Shown one piece after another: positions 33,936 to 46,707 of a stretch of 64,000 nt of DNA. This DNA comes from Malania oleifera. Taxonomy: Eukaryota; Streptophyta; Magnoliopsida; Santalales; Ximeniaceae. Location: NCBI RefSeq assembly GCF_029873635.1, contig NC_080422.1, forward strand, positions 10,013,764-10,077,763, given 5' to 3'. Under the pieces are notes generated by a model that saw only the letters and a program-made list of their open reading frames with translations, did not search any database and was not told the DNA's origin. The position numbers and the translations under genes are program-made. How positions within the stretch are numbered: position 1 is the stretch's first letter; each line of letters begins with the position of its first letter.

Positions 33936-34126
33936 GCTAGAGGTGCAAGTAACGTGTTTATGTTTGGGATAAATAAGAAGTTTCATTTGATTTTAAGTAA
34001 TGCAAAATGTTCACATGTTAGAGTATATTGAATTGTGTGGATGTGGTCAATTAATGAACTTTTAGGTTAGTGAAAAATAATTGGTTAGTAAAATTTCGAG
34101 GACGAAATTTTATAAGGAGGGGAGAA
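33936..34126 (+). other. D 3' untranslated region and purine tract
   Basis: Non-coding. Ends with TTTCGAGGACGAAATTTTAT and AAGGAGGGGAGAA (34114-34126), the same 3' motif as G1 and G2. Confidence 0.75.
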
Positions 34127-34413
34127 TGTAGTCTGAACCCAGAAAACAAAAGGAAAATAAATAAAAGAAGAAGAAAGAAAATTTGAAAGGGCAGCACAGC
34201 AGGGACTCGTCGACGAGTGCCCTGTGCTCGTCGACGAGGAGATCCTGAAAGGTAAGGAATTTCAGGTTTTAATAGACTCATCGGCGAACCCGCTGGTCTC
34301 ATCAACGAGTGTCCTTCTTTGACTCGTCGACAAACCTTTTATACTCATCAACGAGTACCAGCCTATAAATAGGCCTGGGATCATTTTCTTCTGTGAAAAT
34401 TCCTCTCCCTCAC
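34127..34413 (+). repeat. D 3' LTR, left part with core promoter
   Basis: Starts TGTAGTCTGAACCC. TCGTCGACGA copies and derivatives lie at 34206-34357 and TATAAATAG at 34364-34372. It is cut at 34413 by element F and continues at 49689. Confidence 0.85.
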
Positions 34414-36082
34414 TATTGACCTAATAGATCATACCTAGTTTTAATTATGACAAATACTCAGGTATTTAATGTCTATCAAGTCTATGTGCAGATCCATATT
34501 AGCAAAAATCATTTGATGGCATATGAAGACTTAAAGAACAAAGACCCAGAAGTTTCATTCATTGTAATTTATTTAATGATCAATTCAGGTCTGTAATAGT
34601 AATATAGGAAAGGTTTGTAATACTTAAATGTATATCATGCATATAGGATTTAATAAGCTCAAAGACCTTAGAACGACCCTAAGTCCTTGCACTTTCACAT
34701 AAGATAGTCCCCAAAATCACATATATCATCAAGGGAATCAATTGAATTAAAATAGGACTTGAAGGAATAAAAGAATAGGGTTTCAGGCGACCGAACCTTG
34801 GTGTTCAAATTACCTTGGTCGACCGAACTGTTGACCGGTCAAAAGGTTGACCAGACTTCGGGCGACCAAACCGAAAAGGGCACCACCATCCTTGGTCAAC
34901 CGTACGTCCATTCTTACTTTTTCCACCAACTCGGCAGCCCGAAAAGAATAGGGTTTTTAAAACAAATTTAATAATTCCCTGTGTATCCCCAACGGTAATA
35001 ATTTTAACCTTCTTTGTATATAGGGGTTCATTTGCTTGGATTAGCACCTAGTTTAGCACATTAATTAAGCAAAAATCCTCTAAAATTTCCTAAGTCTTAT
35101 TTCTTCATACACACCCTATACACTTATATACTACCATTCTTTTGAGAAATCAAGTCTTGTGAGTGTTTATTCATTGTTCTAGTGTACTAAAAACCCTCAT
35201 TGATTTATTGTATATTTGATTTTTAGATTGAGGGTTTAGTTAGGTTTTCCACCAATTTTATTTAATAAATCTATGTGTAGAAAACCTTATAGCTAAGTGA
35301 GCCTTTGCATCATTATTGCAAGACTCATTAAGCTTGTACTTTTTATGTGTGCAAAAAATTATTTTTACAAGCCTATTTTGAATATCTCTTTGTGCATTGA
35401 TATTGAGAAAATATTTTTAAGATATTATGATTATTCTTGGTACAAATCCTTGAAACCCTAAACTATGTTTGAGATTTTTATCTTTACATAGTTTCAAAGA
35501 TTAGCTTGTAGATACACTCTTGTGCTTAAATTAAGATAGTTATTACGTTGAGTGTTGATTGCACATATACACCAATGAGCTTATTTTTCTTACATTATTG
35601 GTGTGCTTTGATTATTACTGGTGCAAATCTGCTTGATTAAGAAGCATAATAATTGTATGCAAATTGTATTGTGATTCTGTTGTATTCCAGGCATGACCTA
35701 AGGGGGCAGTAATCCAGACAAGAAGGATTGGTTGTAAAGGTTAAGGTCAGCCCTGTGCTAATTGACCTGGTTGTATTTAGGTGTCGCTTCACCCGTTAAG
35801 TAAGCCTTAGTGTAATCCTTGTGCTTGTAAGCCAAGTCGGGGACGTAGGTAGTTTGTCGAGCCTCGATAACATATCTGGTATCTTCTCTCCTTACTGCTT
35901 TATTGTGCATGCTTAATTAGATTACTTGTGCAGTTTAATTTCTGCTGAATATACATTGATTTATTTTATCCGCACTAGATTGACCTTAGGTTTGTGTAAT
36001 ACTGCTGTTAGTTGATTGACTTAGGGGATCAATTTTTAAAATACCAATTCACCCTCCTCGTGGGATTACAGGAAAGCTAACA
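34414..36082 (+). repeat. F 5' LTR
   Basis: 1669 bp ending AAGCTAACA. Spaced GACCGAAC-type boxes lie at 34787, 34818, 34861 and 34895 (the last two degraded), then TATATAG at 35017-35023. The 3' LTR has about 250 bp more in the box region and lacks this TATA sequence. Confidence 0.87.
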
Positions 36083-36084
36083 AT

Positions 36085-36097
36085 TGGTATTAGAGCC
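36085..36097 (+). promoter_or_regulatory. Primer binding site of F
   Basis: TGGTATTAGAGCC; one C-to-T change from the usual tRNA-iMet complement. Confidence 0.85.
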
Positions 36098-36137
36098 TAG
36101 TTTCTTTGACTTAATATTTATTTTGCAAAAGATCTAG

Positions 36138-37720
36138 ATGGCTCATAACACTGTAACCCCTTTCCCTGAAGGACCCTCTTCCATAAGCCCTCCGATTTTC
36201 AGTGGTGTTAATTACACCTTTTGGAAACATAGGATGTGCATCTATCTTCAGAATATTGACTGGAAGGTGTGGAGAGTTGTCTTTAAGGGAAACTATGTTC
36301 CTATGAAAACTGAAGGTGAAACTAGAGTTCCTAAGACTGAAGAGGAATATACTGATGATAATATAAAAGCTTTTAGTATAAATGCTACTACCATGAATAA
36401 TCTGTATTGTGGTCTTGATGTTAATGAATTTAATAGAGTTATGGCATGTTCTTCTGCTAAAGAAATATGGGATAAGTTAGAGGTCACCTATGAGGGTACT
36501 AGAGATGTAAAAGATAGTAGGATTGATATGTTGACTAGTGAGTATGAAGCATTTAGGATGAACATTGGTGAGTCCATACAGAGCATGTAAACTAGATTCA
36601 CACACATCATTAATTCACTATATGCATTAGGTAAGACCTATCCTACGTATGAGATGATTAGGAAAGTCCTTAAGGGTTTGCCTCCTATTTGGGAAGCAAA
36701 GGCTACGACCATATCTGAGGGTGGAGATCTTAAGGCTATGTCACTAGATGAATTGATAGGTTCACTTATCACCTATGAGTTAGCCATTAATGAGATACTG
36801 AATGAGCACAATAGGATGAGAAAGGTAATTGCCTTAAAAACTTCTACTGATACATCTAGGGAGTGCAGTGAACCTGAATCAGAAGATGACATGGCTATGC
36901 TTACTAGGAAGTTCAACAAGTTCTTCAATAAGAACAGTAGACCATATAAAAAGTTTAGAGATTCTGTATCTGAAAAGGGAGAGTCTACTAAAAGAAAAGA
37001 AAAATCGAATGCTCCCACATGCTACAATTGCAACAAGGTCGGGCATATCAAACCTGATTGCCTGTTGCTGAAAAAGAAGTCAAAGAAAAAGAAGAAAGCC
37101 ATAAAAGTAGGTATCTCATGGGATAGACAAAACAGCAGTGATTTAGATTCAGATTGTAGCGACTCTGAGATTGCAAACTTGTTCCTGATGACACGGGATG
37201 ATGAGGTATTGTCTTCTTGTTCCTTATCTTCGTATTATTCTGATAATGATTGTGATTCTGATAGCATGCCTACTTTTAAAGAATTGCAATATGAATATAT
37301 TTGTGTATCTAAATTGTTAAAAAAAAATGACTAAGGAAAATGATGTTGTGAAAAAGAAATGTGAAAATTGGTCAAAACTGTTTGAAATTGTAAAGAACTC
37401 TCATGCCTCGATTCTTAAAGAAAAAGATTTGAAATTGCCGAACTTGAGAGAAAATTGAAGGATAGCTTCAAAATTGTTTTTAAATTTACTGAGAGCCAAC
37501 GCAATTTTGAACAACTACTTGGAGCCTAAAGAAACTCTTTTAGCAAAGAAGTTCTTGGATTTAATGGTATTGAAAATGTAAAACAACCAAATATTTATTT
37601 GGGACATTTTACTCGAGAATCAAAATCCCAATTTCCACCTAAAGATCCTCGGTGTCAAATGATATGTTTTAAATGTAAACAAATTGGTCATATTCAATTT
37701 AACTGTCCACTTAGAAAAGA
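36138..37720 (+). pseudogene. F gag remnant with two zinc knuckles
   Basis: ATG at 36138. The copia gag domain includes FSGVNYTFWKHRMCIYL near the start and AKEIWDKLEVTYEGT (about residues 112-126). One in-frame stop (36588) lies between two long open pieces. A first CCHC knuckle, CYNCNKVGHIKPDC, is at 37020-37061, followed by a lysine-rich, then acidic, serine-rich stretch. The frame breaks in a run of nine A at 37319-37327 and again near 37455. A second CCHC, CFKCKQIGHIQFNC (37665-37706), is back in the first frame. The extended gag with a second knuckle is usual for Sireviruses. Capsid/nucleocapsid role; not functional here. Confidence 0.85.
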
Positions 37721-37837
37721 CATCTAAAATTAAAAGGTTGTGGAGAGTCAAAGGTGATCTAGGCACTAACCCCTGTGGACCCAACAGAATTTGGGGACCA
37801 ACACCAGTTACTTAGATTTTCTTCCAAGGACAAGTGA

Positions 37838-39274
37838 TACCTGGATAGAGGGTACTCACGGCATATGACTGGCGACAAGGCTAAGTTTGCATCCATCACT
37901 CCCAAAGATGGAGGATACGTGACATTCAGAGACAATGCAAAAGGGCGAACCATCGGCGTAGGTAATGTTGGAAAGGAACCTTCCCTAGTTATTGATAATG
38001 TATTATTAGTTGGTGGTTTGAAACATAATTTGTTTAGTATTAGCCAATTGTGTGATAAAGGGTATAAAGTATCTTTTGAAAATGATAAATGCATTGTTGA
38101 GAGTAAATTTGATAACAAAGTACTTTTTACTACTGAACGTTATGAAAATGTGTATACAACTAGTTTTGATAATTTAGTTTCTCAACAAGTTACATGTTTT
38201 TTTGCAATAAATGAAGCTAGCTAGTTATAGCATAGACGTTTAGGACATACAAGCATGGATTTGTTATCAAAACTTGTGAAAAATAATTTGGTTAAAGGCT
38301 TACCTAAAACACATTTTGTAAAAGATAAAATTTGTGATGCATGTCAAATGGGTAAGCAAACAAAATCAAGCTTTAAGAAAAAGAAATTCATATCTACCAC
38401 TAGACCACTTGAAATGTTACGCTTAGATTTATTTGGTCCAAATCAAGTTCAAAGTCTAGGTGAAAAATTGTACGCCTTTGTTATTGTGGATGATTATTCT
38501 AGGTTCACATGGGCACTGTTTCTCTCACATAAAGATGAATCATGTGAACAATTCACTAAATTATGTATAAGAAATCAGAATGAAAAAGGTTACAAAATCA
38601 CACACATTAGAAGTGATAGGGGAATTGAATTCAAAAATGATGGCATAGAAAACTATTATGACATAGAGGGCATTTCACATAATTTTTCTACACCTAAGAC
38701 CCCACAACAAAACAGAGTTGTAGAAAGAAAGAATAGGTCTTTGCAAGAGATGGGTAGGAAAATGTTAAATGAACACAAATTACCTAAATATTTATGGGCA
38801 GAAGTTGTGAATATTGCATGTTATGTCATGAATAGAGTGTTAATTAGGCCTTCACTTAATAAGACTCCATATGAATTGTGGAACAACCATAGACCTAATA
38901 TTTCTTATTTTCATATTTTTGGTTCTAAGTGCTTTGTACTTAGAAATAATAAACATTTAGGGAAATTTGACTCTAAATCTGATGAAGGTATTTTCCTAGG
39001 TTATTCACTTACCAGTAAAGCATATAAAGGTTTTAATAAAAGAACATTAACTGTTATTGAATCTATTCATGTTGTGTTTGATAAATCTAATCCATTTTCT
39101 AAAAGAGACAATGAAGATGATATTGATATTAGAAAAGGTTTAGATAAGTTATCTATTGAAAATAATGTGGATATCAATTCAAAAGCAAATAATAAATCAA
39201 TTGAAAATGATAAAGTTGAAAATGAGGTTCAAGAGCTGTCTAGGGATTGGAAATTCATTAAAAACCACCCTTAA
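37838..39274 (+). pseudogene. F protease and integrase remnant
   Basis: The protease active site at 37844 reads DRGYSRHMTGD: the catalytic Asp is kept, but the usual Ser of DSG is Arg. An open frame follows (37865-38224) with LKHNLFSISQLCD, then two stops where LWHRRLGH would be expected (38221-38235). Integrase (38255-39274) has the zinc-binding H and C residues (RRLGH; CDACQMGKQT), core LRLDLFGP, IRSDRGIEFKN (Asp kept) and TPQQNRVVERKNRSL (Glu kept). It ends with the C-terminal LGKFDSKSDEGIFLGYS box. It would insert element cDNA into chromosomes. The frame is the same as RT downstream. Confidence 0.88.
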
Positions 39275-39289
39275 GATCAAATTATAGGT

Positions 39290-40870
39290 GAACCTTCATG
39301 TGGTGTAGCAAACCGATCCTCCTTAAGAAACCTAGTTAGCCATTTTGCTTTCTTATCTTAGGAAGAGCCCAAAAACATTAAGGAAGTCATAAAGGAAGAG
39401 TCTTGGGTAATGTTTATGCAAGAAGAGTTTAACCAATTTGAAAGAAGCAAAGTTTGGACCCTAATTCTTAGGCCTAATGATCATACAATTATTGGAACTA
39501 AATGGGTGTATAGAAATAAGAAGGATGAGAATGGGGTAGTAACCAGAAATAAAGTTAGACTAGTCACCCAGGGATATAATCAGGAAAAGGGGATAGATTT
39601 TGAGGAAACCTATGCTCCTGTAGCTATAATAGAGGCCATTTGTATGTTGCTCGCTTATGTCGCTTTTAAGAACTTTAAATTATATCAAATGGATGTTAAA
39701 AGCACCTCTTAAATGGCTATATAAATGAAGATCGTGTATGTAGAACAACCTCCCGATTTTGAAAATCATAAATATCCTGATCATGTGTACCGGTTGTCCA
39801 AAACCTTATACGGATTGAAATAAGCTCCTAGAGCTTGGTATGAGAGGTTTAGTGGTTTCCTATTAGAAAATAGGTTCACCCGGGACAAAATTGACACTGC
39901 ACTTTTCATCAAATCTAAAAATGATGATATGTTCCTTTTTCAAATTTATGTTGATATTATTTTTGGAGCAACTAATGATGACTTGTGTAATAAGTTTGTT
40001 AAATGCATGCAAAGTGAATTTGAAATGAGCATGATGGGTGAACTGAGTTTCTTCTTAGGACTTCAAATTAAACAGGTTAAACATAGAACATTTATATGTC
40101 AATCTAAATAAGTTAGGAACTTGTTAAAGAAATTTAATATGGAAGATGGTAAAATTCTTGGTACCCCTATGATTTCTTCCACAAAACTTGATAAAGATGA
40201 GCAAGGCATCCCTGTTGATGTGAAACTGTATCGTGGCATGATAGGTAGCCTCCTATATCTTACTGTTAGTCGTCCCGATATCATGTTTAGTGTGTGTATG
40301 TGTGCAAGGTTTCAAGATGCTCCTAAGGAGTCTCATCTATTAGCTGTGAAAAGAAATTTTAGGTACCTAGTTGGAACTATAGAATTAGGCTTATGGTACC
40401 CTAAGCATATGACATTTGAGATTGTTAGTTATAGTGATGCTGACTTTGCCTGTAGTAAGGTTGATAGGAAGAGTACCAGCGGCACTTGTCACTATTTAGA
40501 ACAATCTCTGGTCTTTTGGTTCTCCAAGAAACAAAACTTTGTTGCCTTATCCACAGTCGAAGCTAAATATATTGCGGCTGGAAGTTGTTGTGCTCAAACT
40601 CTTTATATGAAACAATAACTTATGGATTTTGGATTGCACTATAATATGATTCCGATTAAATGTGAGAATACTAGTGCAATCAACATATCTAAAAATCCTA
40701 TCTCACACTCACAAACCAAACATATTGAGATTAGACATCATTTCATTCGTGATCATGTGCAGAACGGGGATGTGGCACTTGAGTTTGTGCACAAATGAGC
40801 AGTGAGCTGATATCTTCACCAAACCACTTTAGGAAGATATGTTCATACAGATTAGATGTGAGCTAGGTCT
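39290..40870 (+). pseudogene. F reverse transcriptase and RNase H remnant
   Basis: RT opens with [10 protein letters not shown] and [12 protein letters not shown] (39410 on) and FEETYAPVA. At 39705-39735 two small frame changes cancel out across the text around LNGYINE. A stop lies in GLK-stop-APRAWYE. The catalytic box at 39947 reads YVDIIFG, one Asp fewer than the family's YVDD, through loss of a codon. RNase H (about 40430-40790) has YSDADFA, KSTSGTCHYL, FWFSKKQNFVALST and TKHIEIRHHFIRD. The DEDD-type nuclease would remove RNA during cDNA synthesis. Frames 39929, 40121 and the integrase agree. Confidence 0.88.
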
Positions 40871-41413
40871 AATGCATAGTAGAGATGCCTCTTAGAAATT
40901 TGATAGAATAAACAAACTTAGGGGGAGCTACTTAAACATAAAAACTTATGGCTCTGAACTTTAATTATATTATTGTTTCAAACTTTATGAGTTTGTATAT
41001 GTTTTTGGAATGCATGACTATCATATATCTTGCATTTTGATAGTTATATTTATGTTTTCCATCTTAATCATACTGAACTGTTTGAGTTGGTAGTTGTGGA
41101 TAAATTTTTAATCTAAAACTTAATCAAGTCATTTCTATACAGGTATTTTTGAGAAAATTCTTTATTTTCAAATGGCATGCTGCCAAAATTTTGAAAAACT
41201 TTCCTAATCATATCTTGCATATAAATGATTCATACTCAATGCCCTGCTTACACGCCTTATATTTACAGTAGCCCCTTTAGCTGTTGCCAAAAGGGGGAGA
41301 AGAGGCAAAATTGGATACTTCTTGAAAAATGTTTGAACGTTAAATCTTTAAATGTCTCATTATGCATATTGACAGGGGAAGCCTTTCAAGGTTGTATCCA
41401 GTTTTGGATGATG
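40871..41413 (+). other. F 3' non-coding region with internal purine tracts
   Basis: No envelope-like ORF. Purine tracts TTAGGGGGAGC (40919-40929) and AAAAGGGGGAGAAGAGG (about 41290). The region ends at the B2 insertion and resumes at 45649 with TGTCATCATCAAAAAGAGGG just before the 3' LTR. Confidence 0.65.
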
Positions 41414-43217
41414 TGTAATGACCCAAAGAATAATGGTATTTAAATTATAAAGATGGAGGGAAATGGAAACAGAAATAGAAGAAAACAACAAGCTTTGTCG
41501 ACGAACGCTTAGCGTTTGTCGACGATGTTGCACTTTGGATGTAATAACCCAGAAGGTTTGCACAGGGCCTCATCGAAAAACACAGGGAGTTCATCGAAAA
41601 GCACATAAGGATACCTCGTCGACAAAACCATGTTTTGTTGACGAGAAGATACCAAGAGGGGTGTTGGGCAATCTGAAATTCATTGACAAGGAAGTAAGGT
41701 TCGTCAACGAAATTACTTAAGAACTCGTCGATGAGATGACGAGTCTCGTCGACGAATCTGGGCCTATAAATAGTGAAAACTCGGGTTAATTTGCAAAAGT
41801 TGGCGTAAATCTTCCTCTCTCTCTCTCTCTCTCTCTCTAAACGCCTCTCCCTCCTTCTCTCTTCAATTTCGGCCCCGTTTCTCGCCGGATCGAAAATCCG
41901 AGACTACCATGACGCTCCTGGTGAAGTTCTCTACAAGACTGCTGTAACTGATCATTGGTGGAAGTGGTTTGAAATTCATCCTAAATTCAGGGTAAGGTAT
42001 TTTATTCAGAATATGTTTTCCCTGCAGTTATAAGAAATGTTGTATGTAGGAAAATACTGATGTTTTGTTCTGGGGGATGTCGTTTTCAGGGTGTTGAGTG
42101 GAGAACCCTGTAGGTGTAGGGCCAGAGTTCAGTGAGAGTTTTTCAGAAACCAAGTAAGAGAAATATGCTATGCTAGGAAATTTAATTATGTTATTAGAGA
42201 TTTTACGTATATGCATGTATGTCAGTTATTATGTAGTTTACAGAATATGAGTTTTAAAGTATGTGTGGCCTGAGTAGATATTACCTGGAATAGAAGTTTA
42301 TACAATTTTTCAATATAACAAGTTACATAGTACATACAGATATAGTCGGATATTCATAGATTTTATACAGACAGATATATGTATATTTATAGCTTTATTC
42401 AAATGATTACATAGATAGATGTATGTATAACTATATACAGATGTTTATTCAAATTAGTATGAATAGTGTTTGCAGAATGCCACGTTTTCCTAAATGTTAT
42501 AACACTTAGAGTATACAGATAGTTTATATAGACAGTTTATAAAGACAGATTATACAGTTATAGCATCAAGATGCTACAGTTATTCAAATATTACAATATT
42601 TACAGTACATAATTATAGTGTTATGGTTATTTTGGAAGCATAATAAAAACAGTAAAAAGAGTATAGTATATATATATATATAGTATTAGATTCCTGTGGA
42701 AAGACTATAGACAGATACAGTTACAGAGCACTGTATCGTTGCTATATACAGAATAGAGTGCAACAACATATCTTAGATAGTGTGTGGGTACCGTAAAACT
42801 ATGCTCAGAGAGGATGTATCTCCCCAGTTCATAGGGTTGAGGGGGTCAGTTTGACGAGGTAATAGCCAGTCCCAAGTTTAGGAGTGGATGTAGTTTGGCC
42901 GGGCTAAGGTAGTGTAGAGTATGATGACTTACCTGGAGGGCTGACCAGAGTTAAGTCCCACCTACGGGCTACACAACCCTGTCATGAGGGTCAAATCATG
43001 ACATACAGAGTCTATAAGAAAGAGCACAGCTATGTATGTGTATATGTATACAGTTTTACAGCTTTTTTCATATGTAGTATAATATAGTAGTATGAATGAT
43101 AGAAAATTCAAATGATATAAATATTTTAAGCTATTATACATGTGTTTTACAGATTTTCTAGATCATGTAGTTTTAAATACTATTATTATAGTTATAACTC
43201 GGTCGCCACACACTAGT

Positions 43218-43575
43218 TGTAATAACCCGAATAATAAAAATGGTCTTTAAATAGAGAGGAAGGGAAATGGAAACAGAAATAGGAGGAGGCAGCAGACTTC
43301 GTCAACAAACGCTTTGCGTTCGTTGACAACATTGTATTTTGGGAGAAATAACCAAGAAAATTAATTAGGTCCTCGTCGACAAACACAGGGGATTCGTTGA
43401 CGAGGATATAAGAGGGCCTCGTCGACGAAGCCAAATTTCGTCGACGAGAAGATACTGAGAGAGAGAATTTTTGGACTACAGGACTCGTCGACAAGGTGAC
43501 ATGTCTCGTCAACGAATCCGACTCTATAAATAGCATAAAACTCGGATTTAATTTTAGAAAATCAGAAATCCCTCA

Positions 43576-43622
<47 letters not shown>

Positions 43623-44116
43623 TTCTCTTCAATTTCGGCTCCATCATTCGCCGGATCAACAATCTGAGGCCACCACGACGCTCCTAGGGAAGTTCTCTCC
43701 AAATCTGCCGGAACAGATCATTGGTGGAAGCAAGTTGGAATTCATCTCTGAGTTAAGGTAAGGCTTTTTATTTGAAATCTGGTCTTTCCACAGTTGAAGG
43801 AAATTATGTACTCGAATAAATACTGAAGTTTAGTTGTGGGAATTATCATTTTCAGGGTACTGCTTAGGGTTTCCTATGGGTGTAAGACCAGTATTATAGA
43901 GGGGCTTTTCAATTTCCAAGTAAGGGAATAAATTAAAATAGTTATTTTCCATTGAAATTATTATTATTTAATAGTAGAATAATTTTTAGAAATCATGTGA
44001 TTATATATGAGCATAATTGAGAAAAATTAAGTTTGGGAAAATACTGCAATTTTACAAGAAATGTGTTTTTCAGAACAGAATATACGGTTTCCTTCAATTT
44101 GTGTGGCATGAATATT

Positions 44117-44163
<47 letters not shown>

Positions 44164-45301
44164 CCATGTTAAGTTAGATTTACAAGATAAAGCATGTTGA
44201 TAAGTATTTTCAGGAATAACATGGTAACACACTAAATTATGTTTTCGGAATATATGATATGTTCAGTGCACGGCCATAATTGATATTTGGCGTGAGGTCA
44301 TATTTACTCATGTTTTCGGCGCTAGGCCCTATTTATTCCTATTTTCGGTGCAAGACCGTAATTATTATGTTAATGTAAGATTCAGAAAATGCTATTAGTT
44401 GATTTATGATAAACAGTATATGTTTATGTACTATATGTTATCAAAACTCAGATGTTAGTTTAGTTCAGTTTCAGGAACACGGTACCGTAGCTTATAGATC
44501 AGATATCTATGATCAGATTGGTGCTAATCACCCCACAAGGGGAGTGGGAGATGGATAGTCGATGTGACTTTCAGTGTAGAGTGTAGACATCCACCTGGCA
44601 GTCTGGACCAGGGTGTGGTGGGTCCATCGTACTTACAGACATTTTTTACTCTACAGTGGTCGGCCAACCATTGTCAGGTCCTACCTTCGGGCTGCACAAC
44701 CCATCATGGGGAGTAATACATGACATCAGCTAGCTATACATCCCAGGTAGTTTTTAGTATTATAGATTATATTAGATAATACATGATTAGTATGATTACT
44801 TAAAAGTATGAAATTATATGTTTATTTATTCATATTAAGATTTATGTTCACGGTATGTGAAATGTATGGTATATGTATTACAACATTAAATATTCATGTT
44901 GCCACACAGCTGATTTTAATTTATCTACCCTTACTGAGAGGTGTCTCACCTCGTATATTAAATGATTTTTCAGGAAACCCGGAGGGACTGGGGGGTCAGG
45001 GCCGCCGCTAAGTGAGTTGAGCTTCCCTTCTAGGAGGGTAAGTTCTGATCTAGGATCAGGAGATTTTTGTTGTAAGATCCTAGGTTTATTTTGGTATTTT
45101 TGGGAAATTGTATATAAACACAGATATTTGGGAATGTAGTTAACTCTGGTGTTTGGATTTTATAGTTACGAAAATGTGATTTAAATTTACTACTGCTTAG
45201 GTTTCCGCTGTGTTTGACAGGTGTCTCCGATACCCAGGGGTTCAGGTTGACCATTTTATTTATTATATTTCACTTTATATTAAGATAAGCAGGTCATTAC
45301 A
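43218..45301 (+). mobile_element. Solo LTR A2 nested in B2
   Basis: 2084 bp, TGTAATAACCCG to GGTCATTACA. Flanks are CTAGT (43213-43217) and CTATT (45302-45306), one change. It has an array at 43298-43519, TATAAATAG at 43525-43533, a CT run 43579-43619, a 98-bp GT...AG interval (43758-43855), a (TA)n run at 44121-44160, about three minisatellite units near 44263-44350 and TTACTGAGAGGTGTCTCACC at 44931. Same family as A1. Confidence 0.85.
44121..44160. repeat. (TA)n microsatellite
   Basis: About 40 bp of TA within A2; a further one at 45581-45621 lies near the end of B2. Confidence 0.9.
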
Positions 45302-45575
45302 CTATTAATAGTATATTTCCACTTACTGAGCATCGTCTCACTCTATTACTTTACCACTTTTCAAGTGAGCCAACTAGGCGAGCAGATCAGGCTCGTGGAT
45401 AGAGAGATGACTTGGTTACCCTGGTTGTAGGGTAAGTTTATCACAAGATTTTATATTTTTGGGGTAGATGATACTGGAGGAAGTTATTGTATATGGCTAT
45501 GGTCTGAATGTATTGAATTCTAATATTGTTTGGTATATATGGTTGTATGATTTGTATATCCGCTGCGTAGATATG

Positions 45576-45623
<48 letters not shown>

Positions 45624-45880
45624 GGTGAGAATTTTTTAGGTCGTTACATGATGTATTTGTCATCATCAAAAAGAGGGAGAATGTTGACCTAATAGGTTAT
45701 ACCCGATTTTGATTATGACAAATACTCAGGTATTTAATGTCTATCAAGTCTGTGTGCAAGTCCATATTAGCAAAGATCATTTGATGGCATATGAAGACTT
45801 GAAGAACAAAGACCCGGAAGTTTCATTCATTGTAATTTATTTAATGTTCAATTCAAGTCTGTAATAGTAATATAGGAAAG

Positions 45881-46662
45881 CGTTAATTTTGGTGTAATCC
45901 CAAGAGGGGGGTGAATTGGGTATTTTCAAAAACCTTTACTATTATTTACCACTTAATCCTTATTTCTATATTGAACAAATTAATTTCAGGGGTTTGAAAC
46001 TGATTCAAATGATTATCTCAATGAATTTTATTTTACCCAATTAATTATCAAGTGCGCATGGGGTTATTCAACATACACACATGCAAGATAAGTAATGAAA
46101 TGTGTTGCGGAAATTAAAAGGAGTAAAGGAAGAGAGAAGGCAAACACAGTTTTTATGAGGTTCAGCCAACCCAGCCTACGTCCTCGCCTTAAGCAACCCA
46201 CTTAAGGATTCCACTAAATCCCTACTCCTTTAACCGGGACAAAGCTTCCCTTACATCCGCTGCTACAAGAAGCACAACTTCCTCCTCACCCGGTTCACAA
46301 CCCGAGCCGTGATTACAATATAGAATTTCAAATATGCAAAACAACTTAATATTACTTCTAACAAAGCTAGTGAGTACAGTTGAAAACCTAACACATATCC
46401 ATATGATAAAACTTGAAGCTCAGTATGTATGTAACGATATAATCGTTATATAAATGATATGCTTCACAAAATTTCCCTTTTTATCAAATCTTCCAAAATA
46501 ATTATATGAGTAAATGCTTTGGAGAAATTAGGGTTCTAGTTCAACTTACTAGATGCACGAATACCAAATGTGATCTTATTAAAAAATTTGTCTTGAATAT
46601 TATAAAGATCAAGACCAAATATTCAAAACATAATATGATCTTTGTATATGAATATGTATGTG

Positions 46663-46707
<45 letters not shown>

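Larger units (their letters stand above)
41414..45648 (+). mobile_element. Solo LTR B2 inside F (composite, with A2 nested)
   Basis: Perfect target duplication TGATG (41409-41413; 45649-45653). It starts TGTAATGACCC and ends GGTCGTTACA. A second LTR-like start, TGTAATAACCC, lies at 41540, so the first 126 bp belong to one LTR subtype and the rest to another. It has a TCGTCGACGA array (41495-41757), TATAAATAG (41765-41773), a CT run (41813-41838) and a 98-bp GT...AG interval (41992-42089). It is split by A2 at 43218. Confidence 0.82.

Noticed and set aside
38255-40900. Envelope-like gene in Sirevirus element F
   Set aside because: No ORF after RNase H; the 40871-41413 region is non-coding with purine tracts, and the rest is solo LTR B2.
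41225-41443. 72-codon frame near the B2 insertion
   Set aside because: It spans the F 3' non-coding region into the B2 LTR, so it cannot be a native gene.
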